Assembly (NCBI RefSeq): GCF_014206815.1
Contig: NZ_JACHNP010000001.1
Location: 1,516,456-1,580,455, forward strand
Direction: 5' to 3'
DNA from: Xanthomonas sp. F10
GTDB taxonomy: Bacteria > Pseudomonadota > Gammaproteobacteria > Xanthomonadales > Xanthomonadaceae
Length of the DNA: 64,000 bases
The notes beneath the pieces are model-generated. The model was not told the DNA's origin. It did not search any database and saw only the letters and a program-made list of their open reading frames with translations. This document shows positions 36,105 to 43,715 of the stretch, piece after piece. A program made the translations under genes and the position numbers. The number at the start of each line of letters is the position of its first letter. Position 1 is the first letter of the stretch.

Positions 36105-37003
36105 AAGCGTTCGCCGCCGCGCCCCTGCTGAGCCTGCTGCTGGCCGCATGCGCGCCATCGGACCGCACGCCGGCCCCGGCGCCGGCCGCCGCCCCCGCCG
36201 CCTACCTGGCGGTGGCGCGCGGCCGCATCGACGTGGAGGGCGGCGTGCTCAAGCTCGGCCTGCCGGTCGCCGCGACCCTGCGCGAGGTGCCGGTGCACGA
36301 GGGCGACGCGGTGCAGAAAGGCGCCTTGCTGGTCGCCGGCGACGACCGCGCCGCCGCGGTCGACCTGGACATCGCCCGCACCCGCGCGCAGGCCGCGGCC
36401 ACCCACCTGAAACAACTGCAGCAGCGCCTGCAAAGCGCCCAGCAGAAGCAACGGCGGCTGGCCGAGGCCGCGCGCCTGGGCGCCAGCGACGGCCAGAGCG
36501 CCGACGACGCCAGCGACGCGGTGCAGAGCCTGGTCGACGCGCTGGACACCGCACGCAGCGATGCGGCCCTGGCCGACGCGCAGGTGCGCGCGGCCGAGCT
36601 GCAGCGCGCGCAGTACCGGCTGCAGGCGCCGGTCGCCGGGCGCGTGCTGCAGCTGTCGGCCGCGGTCGGCGCACGCAGCGAGGCCAACGCGCCACTGCTG
36701 ACCCTGCTGCCGGACGCCCCGCGCCTGGTCCGCGCCGAATTGAACGAAAGCTATGCCGGCAGCGTCACTCCGGGCATGGCCGCCGAGGTCATCAGCGACG
36801 ACGGCCGCCAGACCGTGCTCGGCCAGGCGGTGGTGCGCTGGCTGGCGCCGGCCTACGGCCCCACCCAACTGCACGACGACGCCACGCCCGCCGGCAACGA
36901 TCGCAGCGTGGCCTGCGTCCTGGCCTTCACCCAGCCCTCGACCCTGCGCATTGGCCAGCGCGTGCTGGTACGCTTCCGCAATCCGGCCGCGGCCAAGCAC
37001 TGA
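36101..37003 (+). CDS. Periplasmic adaptor lipoprotein, HlyD/MacA family
   Basis: 300 residues. A lipoprotein signal ends in LLAAC (Cys17) and a proline/alanine spacer follows. A lipoyl half-motif comes next (PVHEGDAVQKGALLVAGDD), then a coiled-coil hairpin of about 100 residues (TRAQAAATHLKQLQQRLQSAQ), the second lipoyl half (YRLQAPVAGRVLQLSAAVG) and a beta-barrel domain. It should bridge the FtsX permease to the NodT duct. It is slightly shorter than MacA, lacking a long membrane-proximal domain. Last gene of the six-gene operon; 91 bp separate it from the hydrolase. Confidence 0.88.
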   Translation: MKAFAAAPLLSLLLAACAPSDRTPAPAPAAAPAAYLAVARGRIDVEGGVLKLGLPVAATLREVPVHEGDAVQKGALLVAGDDRAAAVDLDIARTRAQAAATHLKQLQQRLQSAQQKQRRLAEAARLGASDGQSADDASDAVQSLVDALDTARSDAALADAQVRAAELQRAQYRLQAPVAGRVLQLSAAVGARSEANAPLLTLLPDAPRLVRAELNESYAGSVTPGMAAEVISDDGRQTVLGQAVVRWLAPAYGPTQLHDDATPAGNDRSVACVLAFTQPSTLRIGQRVLVRFRNPAAAKH

Positions 37004-37094
37004 CCCCTTCGCCGCGGCGGCGGCGAAAGGCTGCTGAAACGCGCAGCGGCCACCCTGCACGGATTGCCGAGACTGCGCAGCCGCGCCCATTCCA

Positions 37095-37922
37095 ATGATC
37101 GAATCTGCCGAGTTCCACTTCGAAGGCGGCCGCAACGGCGTGCTGCTGATCCACGGCCTGACCGGCACGCCCAGCGAGATGCGCCTGCTCGGCAAGAGCC
37201 TGAACCGCGAAGGCTTCAGCGTCCACGGCGTGCAGCTGGCCGGCCACTGCGGCGACGAGGACGACCTGCTGGCCACCAGTTGGCGCGACTGGTACGCCAG
37301 CGTCGAGGCCGCCGCCGCGCGGATGCGCCCGCAGGTCGACCGGCTGTTCGTGGCCGGGCTGTCGATGGGCGCGCTGCTTGCGTTGCGCCTGGCCCAGGAG
37401 CGGCCGCAGTGGGTGGACGGCGTCGGCGTGCTCGGCGCCACCTTCCGCTACGACGGCTGGAACATCCCCAAGCGCGCGCGGCTGGCGTTCCTGCTGCCGT
37501 GGTTCAAGCGCCTGGGCATCGGCAAGCGCCGCATGTTCCTGGAAGAACCGCCGTACGGCCTGCGCGACGAGCGCATCCGCGCCCAGGTCAGCAGCGCCAT
37601 GCTCGGCGGCGACAGCAGCGCCGCCGGCCTGCCCGGCAATCCGTGGCACGCGCTGGCCGAGATGTACCTGCTCTCGCGCGACGTGCGCCGCAACCTGCCC
37701 AAGGTGGTCGCGCCGTGCCTGGTCGCGCACGCGGCAGAGGACGACATCGCCGACCTGCGCAACGCGCGGCTGGTGATCGCCAACGTCTCCGGGCCGACCG
37801 AACTGCTGCTGCTGCACGACAGCTACCACATGATCACCCTGGACCGCGAACGGCGCGTGCTCGGCGCGCGCCTGGCGCAGTTCTTCGCGGCGCTCACCGC
37901 CCCGCAGCAGGCCGCCGCCTGA
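37095..37922 (+). CDS. Alpha/beta hydrolase, carboxylesterase-like
   Basis: 275 residues. Oxyanion strand GVLLIHGLTGTPSEM, nucleophile elbow GLSMG near residue 94, acidic residue in HAAEDDIAD and catalytic His in HDSYHMITLD: all members of the triad are visible. It resembles Est30-type carboxylesterases/lysophospholipases. No signal peptide, so cytoplasmic. Its stop overlaps the first small transporter by one base (TGATG). This ties it to the putative biosynthesis/export group at 37-46 kb, where it could release or hydrolyse an acyl intermediate (inference). Confidence 0.85.
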   Translation: MIESAEFHFEGGRNGVLLIHGLTGTPSEMRLLGKSLNREGFSVHGVQLAGHCGDEDDLLATSWRDWYASVEAAAARMRPQVDRLFVAGLSMGALLALRLAQERPQWVDGVGVLGATFRYDGWNIPKRARLAFLLPWFKRLGIGKRRMFLEEPPYGLRDERIRAQVSSAMLGGDSSAAGLPGNPWHALAEMYLLSRDVRRNLPKVVAPCLVAHAAEDDIADLRNARLVIANVSGPTELLLLHDSYHMITLDRERRVLGARLAQFFAALTAPQQAAA

Positions 37923-38284
37923 TGGCGATGACCGGCTCGGTGGTGGCGATCTGGCTGGCGACGGTGGCGCTCGACACCGCCGGCCAGTTGGCCTTCAAGT
38001 ACGTCGCCAGCCACCCGCAGGGCACCGGCATGGCGCGCTGGCAGCACATGGCGCGGCAGCCGCAGCTGTGGTTCGGCGTGGCCTGCTACGTGTTCGAATT
38101 CCTCGCCTGGACCGCGTTCCTGTCGCTGGTGCCGCTGGGCCGCGGCGTGCTGCTGGGCTCGATCAACATCGTGGCGATCATGCTGGCCGGGCGCTGGCTG
38201 TTCGGCGAACGCCTCGGGCGCATGCAGGTGGCCGGCATCTGTCTGGTCAGCGCCGGCGTGGCCGTGGTGGGGCTGGGCTCATGA
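37922..38284 (+). CDS. Small DMT-superfamily transporter, ArnE-like subunit
   Basis: 120 residues with four predicted transmembrane helices, the size of ArnE/EmrE-type proteins. Conserved features include the early ALDTAGQLAFKYVA segment, the SLVPLGRGVLLGSINIV stretch and the closing GICLVSAGVAVVGLG. It overlaps the next gene, a second four-helix protein, by 4 bp. The pair resembles the ArnE/ArnF aminoarabinose-lipid flippase or other heterodimeric small exporters. No other arn genes are present, so the substrate is probably different. Confidence 0.8.
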   Translation: MAMTGSVVAIWLATVALDTAGQLAFKYVASHPQGTGMARWQHMARQPQLWFGVACYVFEFLAWTAFLSLVPLGRGVLLGSINIVAIMLAGRWLFGERLGRMQVAGICLVSAGVAVVGLGS

Positions 38285-38679
38285 GCCGGCCGCCGCTGCA
38301 TCGCTACGCGGTCGGCTTCGCCCTGCTGCTGAGCTTCGACACCCTGGCCCAGATCGGCTTCAAGCTGGCCGGCACCCACGCGTTTCCGCCGCAGGCCGAA
38401 CTGGCCTGGGTGCTGCGCCTGCTGGGCAGCCCGTGGCTGTACGCCGCGCTGCTGGGCTACGTCGGTGCGTTCTTCACCTGGATGAAGCTGCTCGAGCACG
38501 CGCCGATCGGCCCGGCCTTCGCCGCCTCGCACCTGGAGGTGGTCAGCGTGATGCTGCTGTCGGCCTGGTGGTTCAACGAACACATCGGCCTGTTGCAGGC
38601 GCTGGGCGCGGCGCTGATCGTCGCCGGCATCGTCTGCCTGGCGATCGGCGAACGCGCGGATCCCGCCGATGCGCATTGA
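38281..38679 (+). CDS. Small DMT-superfamily transporter, ArnF-like subunit
   Basis: 132 residues, four predicted helices. LLSFDTLAQIGFKLAGTHAF at the N terminus parallels the previous protein, and LEHAPIGPAFAASHLEVVSVML is the third-helix region. It presumably forms a heterodimer with the 120-residue protein. It overlaps the DegT-type aminotransferase gene by 11 bp, so hydrolase, both transporters and aminotransferase form one coupled unit. Confidence 0.8.
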   Translation: MSRPPLHRYAVGFALLLSFDTLAQIGFKLAGTHAFPPQAELAWVLRLLGSPWLYAALLGYVGAFFTWMKLLEHAPIGPAFAASHLEVVSVMLLSAWWFNEHIGLLQALGAALIVAGIVCLAIGERADPADAH

Positions 38680-39922
38680 GGTGCCGCCGACCGCGGGCCT
38701 GCCGCTGCAGTGGCGCGACCTGTGGCCAGGCCGCCCGCGCACGCGGCTGGCCACTGCGCTCGGCCTGCCGCAGGCGCTGCTGACCTGCTCCGGCACCGCC
38801 GCGCTGATCGTGGCGCTGCGCACCCTGACCGCGGCCAGCCGGCGCCGGCAGGTGCTGGTGTCGGCCTACACCTGCCCGCTGGTGGCGCTGGCAGTGGCGC
38901 ACTGCGGCCTGCAGTTGGTGTTGTGCGATCTGCTGCCCGGCTCGCTGGAACTGGACCCGGCGCAGTTGGCGCAACGCTGCGGCAGCGACACCCTGGCGAT
39001 CATCGCCACCCACCTCGGCGGGCGCCTGACCGACCTGGCGCCGCTGCGCCGCGCCGCCGAAGGCTGCGGCGCGTTGCTGATCGAGGACGCGGCGCAGGCG
39101 CTGGGCGGCGTGCACCCCGACGGCCGCCCGGCCGGCCTGGGCGGCGACATCGGCTTCTGCAGCCTGGCCGCCGGCAAGGGCTTGACCCTCTACGAAGGCG
39201 GGCTACTGATGTCGCGGCATGCGCCGCTGCAGCGCAGCCTCGCCGACACCGCCGCACGCCTGGGCCAGCGCGACTGGCGCTGGGAACTGCGCCGCAGCCT
39301 GGAACTGCTCGGCTACGCCGCGCTGTACCGGCCGCAGCCGCTGCGCTGGGCGTACGGCGCACCGGTACGCCGCGCACTGCGTCGCGGCGACCGCGTGGGC
39401 GCGGCCGGCGACCGCTTCGGGACGGCCATCGCCCAGCATGCCGTCGGCGCCTGGCGCGAAGGCGTCGGCGTGCGCGCCAGCGCGCGCTGGCCGGCGTTCC
39501 TGGCGCAGATCCGTGAGCAGGGTCGGCGCCGCAGCGCACGCCTGGCCGGCATTCCCGGCCTGACCGTGATCGCCGATACCCCCGGCGCCCAGGGCAGCTG
39601 GCCGATCCTGATGGTGCTGCTGCCCGAGGCGGCCGCGCGCGAATCGGTGCTGGCCGCACTGTGGCCGCGCGGGCTCGGCGTGGCGGTGCCGTTCGTGCAT
39701 GCCCTGCCCGATTACGATTACCTGGACGGCATCGTCGAGCGCACGCCGATGCCCAACGCCCGCGACTTCGCCGCACGCTGCCTGAGCATCAGCAACAGCC
39801 CCTGGCTGGACGAGGCGCGCTTCGAGACCATCGTGGCCACGCTGCAGGCGGCCTGCGCCGGCACGGTCGGACCGGCGCCGCTGGATGTCGATCTGGTGCA
39901 TGCCGCTGCGCCGAGCGCTTGA
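38669..39922 (+). CDS. DegT/DnrJ/EryC1-type PLP aminotransferase
   Basis: 417 residues. The cofactor-phosphate motif is CSGTAALIVALRTL. Further motifs are SAYTCPLVALAVAHCG and the cofactor aspartate in LIEDAAQALGG. The Schiff-base lysine is Lys170 in SLAAGKGLTLYEGG. Family members transaminate nucleotide-linked keto sugars (ArnB, DesV) or serve in aminocyclitol synthesis. Here the C-terminal half is divergent, and no nucleotide-sugar gene is adjacent, so another carbonyl substrate is plausible. It starts inside the end of the transporter gene and is followed by a REP-like palindrome. Confidence 0.85.
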   Translation: MRIEVPPTAGLPLQWRDLWPGRPRTRLATALGLPQALLTCSGTAALIVALRTLTAASRRRQVLVSAYTCPLVALAVAHCGLQLVLCDLLPGSLELDPAQLAQRCGSDTLAIIATHLGGRLTDLAPLRRAAEGCGALLIEDAAQALGGVHPDGRPAGLGGDIGFCSLAAGKGLTLYEGGLLMSRHAPLQRSLADTAARLGQRDWRWELRRSLELLGYAALYRPQPLRWAYGAPVRRALRRGDRVGAAGDRFGTAIAQHAVGAWREGVGVRASARWPAFLAQIREQGRRRSARLAGIPGLTVIADTPGAQGSWPILMVLLPEAAARESVLAALWPRGLGVAVPFVHALPDYDYLDGIVERTPMPNARDFAARCLSISNSPWLDEARFETIVATLQAACAGTVGPAPLDVDLVHAAAPSA

Positions 39923-39989
39923 TCGAGCGACGGGCGGCTTCGCCAGCGTCGCGATGACAATGCGCCGCTCGTGACGACGGGAAGCATCC

Positions 39990-40056
39990 TGTAGGAGCGG
40001 CTTCAGCCGCGAGGGCATTACCGGTAACGCCTCTCGCGGCTGAAGCCGCTCCTACA
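39990..40056. repeat. REP-like intergenic palindrome, copy 2
   Basis: Perfect 24-bp inverted arms at 39990-40013 and 40033-40056. The 19-bp centre is itself almost palindromic (GCATTACCGGTAACGC), so the whole 67 bp folds as one long hairpin. It lies in the convergent gap between the DegT-type and arginase-fold genes. The arm core is the same as in 2712-2780. Confidence 0.85.
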
Positions 40057-40072
40057 CACCGACAAGGCCGCG

Positions 40073-40951
40073 CTAGCCGACGCTGGACGCGTCCAACGCC
40101 GCCAGCAACCGCAGGTTCAATGTATGCTGCTGCGCCTGCCACGCCGACAGATCCGCCGGCGACGGCTCGGGCTGCGCGTCCAGCGCCGCCAGCTTGCGCT
40201 TCCACCATTGCGGGTAATGGGCCAGCGAGACTTCGCCGGTGATGTCGCTGCCGCACACCTGGCCGCGCAGCGCGTCGATCGCCTGCAGCAACTGCGGCAC
40301 GCGCAGCTGGCCCTGGTCCCAGTTGGTACGCACGTCCTGTGGATCCAGCACGTCCTTGTCCAGCGACAGATAGGTCGGCATCGGCGTGCGCCGCAGGTGT
40401 TCGACGAAGGCGTCGCTCAGTTCGCTTACGCTGGCGAAGCCGCGCACCGCCTGGCCCAGCCCCAGCCATCGCGCCCAGCCCACGTCCACGCCACTGCACC
40501 AGTAACGCAGCTTGCCGCGGTACAGCGGCAGCAGATGGTTCTCCCAGGCATGGCCAGGGCCGACGTCGCTGGAAGTGATGCCGGCCACCTCGACCTGCGC
40601 CACCTGCGGCAGCGCGGCGATGCGCCGCACCCACGAGCCGCAGTGCACCCCGAACGGGAAGCGCATGTTGTCCGGATGGTTGTCGAACACCACCACGCGC
40701 AACGGCGCCTGCGCGCGCTGCGCCAGGCGCACGATCAGCGGCAGGCTCAGGTGATGGAAATCGCCGCTGCCCAGCAGCACGGTGCCGTACTGCGCCGGCA
40801 GCGCCTGCTCCAGCGCCGCGCCGAAGCGGCGCAGCCGCGCCATCGAGCAGGCGAAGCGCAGGCCGTCGCACCAATCGCGCATCGGCAAGCGCACGGCAGC
40901 GGGCACCGCGCCCAGCGAATCATCGAGATCGAGCAGGACCGGAGTGCGCAT
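40073..40951 (-). CDS. Arginase/ureohydrolase-fold family protein
   Basis: 292 residues. The binuclear-metal motifs of the arginase superfamily are recognisable but modified. GSGDFHH (61-67) stands where arginases have GGDH. FDNHPDN gives Asp90, His92 and Asp94. SLDKDVLDP gives Asp198, Asp200 and Asp203, and SDITGE follows. It is therefore probably a metal-dependent C-N hydrolase of a guanidino, formimino or acyl-amide group, but not a canonical arginase or agmatinase. It starts one base after the stop of the FemAB-like gene (TGAGATG), so the two are coupled. Confidence 0.75.
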   Translation of the reverse strand: MRTPVLLDLDDSLGAVPAAVRLPMRDWCDGLRFACSMARLRRFGAALEQALPAQYGTVLLGSGDFHHLSLPLIVRLAQRAQAPLRVVVFDNHPDNMRFPFGVHCGSWVRRIAALPQVAQVEVAGITSSDVGPGHAWENHLLPLYRGKLRYWCSGVDVGWARWLGLGQAVRGFASVSELSDAFVEHLRRTPMPTYLSLDKDVLDPQDVRTNWDQGQLRVPQLLQAIDALRGQVCGSDITGEVSLAHYPQWWKRKLAALDAQPEPSPADLSAWQAQQHTLNLRLLAALDASSVG

Positions 40952-40952
40952 C

Positions 40953-42020
40953 TCAGTCCTCCTCGGCGGCATCGGCCGCCGGCCCGACGTCGTCGGATTC
41001 GAACAGCGGCCGCAACCGCCGCAGCAGCGCGCGCAGCAGCGGATTGCGCAGGTACACCGCATGCCAGGTGTAGGTGAAGCTGGCGCCGAGTTGGGCCTTC
41101 ACTTCCGGGTCCGTCCAGCCGGCGACATAGGCCGTCAGGCCGTGGCGGCAGGCATAGTCGAGGTTCTCGATCCAGCTCAACGCGTACAGGTTGTGCTCGC
41201 GCGCGTCCGGGTAATGCAGGCCGATGTACTTGTCCAGCAGCCGGCCCTGGTGCACGTAGCAAAGGTTCCAGCCGATGATGCGGCCCTGGTGCCGGTACAC
41301 GAACACCTGCCCGCCGGACTCGGCGTCGGTCAGCAGCGCGTCGAAGAACGGCTGGGTGAGCAGGTCGAAATGGATCTCGCTCTGCGCATACACCTCCTGG
41401 TACAGCGCATAGCAGTGCGCGCGCAGCGCCGGGTCGGCGAAGGCCGGGCCGGTCGGCAGCACCTCGATCTCCAGATCGGCGCGCGAGCGCAGCTTGCGGC
41501 GGATGTTGCGCCGGCGCCCGCGCGAAAGTCGCGCCAGGTACTCGTCGGTGGAGGCGAAGTCGATCGGCACCCAGGCCAGCGCCTGCCCGCGCAGCAGCAC
41601 ATAGCCATTGCGCTCGCAGGCGTCCAGGAACGTCTGCGCCCAGGAGTTGTCGGCGTCATCCAGCAGCGGCGAATGCTGCGCCACGTCCTTGACGATCAGC
41701 AGCGCGCGTTGCCGCCCCAGTTGCGCGCGCCATTGCCGCGGCAACTGCGCCGGGTCGGCCGCGCGCGGCAGCCAGGCGTATTCGCTGACGGTGCTGCCGA
41801 CGAAGCTGGTGCGCGGCCGCAGCAGGCGCTGCCACAGCCGCTGCAGCGGCAACCGCGCCACCTTCGCGCGCAGCGCCGGTTCGGCGGTGGTGAGCAGGTC
41901 GAAATCGGCCTCGAAGGCCGGCACCCCGTGCTCCAGGGGCTGGATCAGGAAACCGGCCGGCGGGTGCTGCAGGAACTGCCGCTGCAAGGCCTGCGGCTCG
42001 AGTTGGTTGACGAAAGGCAT
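40953..42020 (-). CDS. FemAB/GNAT-like acyltransferase
   Basis: 355 residues with a C-terminal GNAT-type fold resembling FemAB-like and PF04339-like proteins. Visible stretches are YLARLSRGRRRNIRRKLRSR (a basic segment common in this group), YALYQEVYAQSEIHFDLLTQ, GGQVFVYRHQGRIIGWNL and DKYIGLHYPDAREHNLYAL. Members transfer aminoacyl or acyl groups onto amines. It is divergent from the acyl carrier protein gene with only 112 bp between, and coupled to the arginase-fold gene. A role moving an ACP-bound acyl group to an amine is inference. The start at 42020 is the first ATG giving MPFVNQLEP. Confidence 0.75.
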   Translation of the reverse strand: MPFVNQLEPQALQRQFLQHPPAGFLIQPLEHGVPAFEADFDLLTTAEPALRAKVARLPLQRLWQRLLRPRTSFVGSTVSEYAWLPRAADPAQLPRQWRAQLGRQRALLIVKDVAQHSPLLDDADNSWAQTFLDACERNGYVLLRGQALAWVPIDFASTDEYLARLSRGRRRNIRRKLRSRADLEIEVLPTGPAFADPALRAHCYALYQEVYAQSEIHFDLLTQPFFDALLTDAESGGQVFVYRHQGRIIGWNLCYVHQGRLLDKYIGLHYPDAREHNLYALSWIENLDYACRHGLTAYVAGWTDPEVKAQLGASFTYTWHAVYLRNPLLRALLRRLRPLFESDDVGPAADAAEED

Positions 42021-42132
42021 CTGCAAGATTGATCGTCTAGCGTGGAGAATGGATGCTGCGGCCCAGGCCGCAGCGTGCGATCCACCGGCGGCGGGCGCCG
42101 CACGGTGGCCCTTCATTTCGCGGAGCACTGCC

Positions 42133-42405
42133 ATGACCCCGTCCATCGAGTCGCAAATCCACAGCATCGTCGCCAAGCATGGCGAGATCGACCCGGCGCG
42201 CCTGACCCCCGATGCCAAGCTGCAGGACCTGGGCGTGGATTCGCTCGAGGCCATCGAAATCCTGTTCGACATCGAGGAACACTTCGACATCACCTTCCCG
42301 CAGCGCGACCCGAACCTGGACGACGGTTCGCTCGGCAAGCTGGTGCAGGCGGTCGAGGACGCGCTGGCGGCCAAGGCGGCCAGCGCGGCGCAACCGGCGC
42401 ACTGA
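42133..42405 (+). CDS. Dedicated acyl carrier protein
   Basis: 90 residues. The phosphopantetheine site is Ser37 in LGVDSLEAIE, and the typical acidic helix II (IEILFDIEEHF) follows. The sequence differs from housekeeping AcpP (a longer loop RDPNLDDGSL and an alanine-rich tail), and it sits next to its own ketosynthase rather than in a fab operon. The ketosynthase gene follows after 6 bp. Likely carries the acyl chain in the putative pathway at 37-46 kb. Confidence 0.9.
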   Translation: MTPSIESQIHSIVAKHGEIDPARLTPDAKLQDLGVDSLEAIEILFDIEEHFDITFPQRDPNLDDGSLGKLVQAVEDALAAKAASAAQPAH

Positions 42406-42411
42406 CCCGCC

Positions 42412-43650
42412 ATGGGCGCCTCTCCGCACGCGCGGCGCGTCGTCATCACCGGCATGGGCGCGGTCAGCGCGCTCGGCCTCGGCGCCGCGGCGCTGTGGAG
42501 CGCGATGCGCGAGGGCCGCAGCGGCATCGCCGCCCTGCCCTCGCCCGATCCGCTCAGCACCCTGAAGATGCGCCTGGCCGCGACCCTGCCCGGGTTCGCG
42601 CCCGACGCCACGCAGACCGGCGGCATCGCCCCCGGCCAGCTCGATCGCATGACCCAGATGGCGTTGGTCGCCGCCCAGGAAGCGATCGTCCAGGCCGGCC
42701 TGCCGCGCGACGATGCCGCGCTCGGCGCGCGCTGCGCGGTGGTGGTCGGTACCGGCGTCGGCGCCGAACTCAGCCGCGACGAGCAATCGCGCCGGCTGTA
42801 CCGCGACCAGGCCGAACGCCTGCATCCGCTGACCATCGTGCGCAGCATGGCCAACGCCCCGGCCAGCCAGATCAGCATCGCCTTCGGCCTGCGCGGCCCG
42901 GCCTTCGCCGTGTCCAGCGCCTGCGCCTCGGCCAACCACGCCTTCGCCCAGGCCGTGCTGATGATCCGTCACGGCCTGGCCGACGTGGCCATCGCCGGCG
43001 GCAGCGAAGCCTGCCTGAGCCTGCCGCTGATCCGTGCCTGGGAAGCGATGCGCGTGGTCAGCGACGACACCTGCCGGCCGTTCTGCGCGCAGCGCAGCGG
43101 CTTGGTGCTGGGTGAAGGCGCCGGGATGTTCGTGCTGGAAAGCGCCGAACACGCCGCTGCCCGCGGCGCACGGCCGCTGGCGGAACTGGCGGGATTCGGC
43201 ATGAGTTCCGATGCCGGCGACATCGTCGCGCCCAGCGTCGACGGCGCCGCCACAGCGATGCGCCTGGCGCTGCAGGATGCCGGCCTGGCGCCGGAACAGA
43301 TCGACTACATCAACGCCCATGGCACCGGCACGCAGGCCAACGACCGCTGCGAGACGCAGGCGCTGCGCCAGGTATTCGGCGCGCATGCCGAGACGCTGGC
43401 GGTGAGTTCGACCAAGGCGGTGCACGGCCACGCGCTCGGCGCGGCCGGCGCGCTGGAACTGGTGGCGGCGCTCGGCGCGCTGCGCGAGCAGGAGGTCCCG
43501 CCCACGGCCAACTTCCTCGATGCCGATCCGCAATGCGATCTGGACTACGTGCCCAACCAGGCGCGCGCCCGCCATGTGCAGGCGGTGCTGAGCAATTCCT
43601 TCGCCTTCGGCGGACTCAATGCGGTGATCGCGCTGCGCGCGGCGGGCTGA
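42412..43650 (+). CDS. Beta-ketoacyl-ACP synthase, FabF/KAS II-like
   Basis: 412 residues of the thiolase fold. Decarboxylating Cys-His-His triad complete: Cys171 in SSACASANHA, His303 in NAHGTGTQAND and His338 in AVHGHALGAAGA. NSFAFGGLNAVI closes the protein. It condenses malonyl-ACP with an acyl starter, presumably on the adjacent ACP. No ketoreductase, dehydratase or enoyl reductase gene is nearby, so either one condensation occurs or FASII enzymes are borrowed (inference). It converges with the class III aminotransferase, 65 bp away. Confidence 0.9.
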   Translation: MGASPHARRVVITGMGAVSALGLGAAALWSAMREGRSGIAALPSPDPLSTLKMRLAATLPGFAPDATQTGGIAPGQLDRMTQMALVAAQEAIVQAGLPRDDAALGARCAVVVGTGVGAELSRDEQSRRLYRDQAERLHPLTIVRSMANAPASQISIAFGLRGPAFAVSSACASANHAFAQAVLMIRHGLADVAIAGGSEACLSLPLIRAWEAMRVVSDDTCRPFCAQRSGLVLGEGAGMFVLESAEHAAARGARPLAELAGFGMSSDAGDIVAPSVDGAATAMRLALQDAGLAPEQIDYINAHGTGTQANDRCETQALRQVFGAHAETLAVSSTKAVHGHALGAAGALELVAALGALREQEVPPTANFLDADPQCDLDYVPNQARARHVQAVLSNSFAFGGLNAVIALRAAG

Positions 43651-43715
43651 AGCGCCCGCCGCCGCGGCGAACGGCGGGAGGCAACGCGAACCGCGCGCGT
43701 CGTCTCCCGCCCGGC

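Noticed and set aside
34210-37003. Lol lipoprotein transporter
   Set aside because: The ATPase is LolD-like, but the presence of a NodT duct, an adaptor and a single FtsX-type permease indicates a tripartite exporter.
40073-40951. Annotation as arginase or agmatinase
   Set aside because: The GGDH motif is altered and no arginine catabolism genes are near, so only the fold is claimed.
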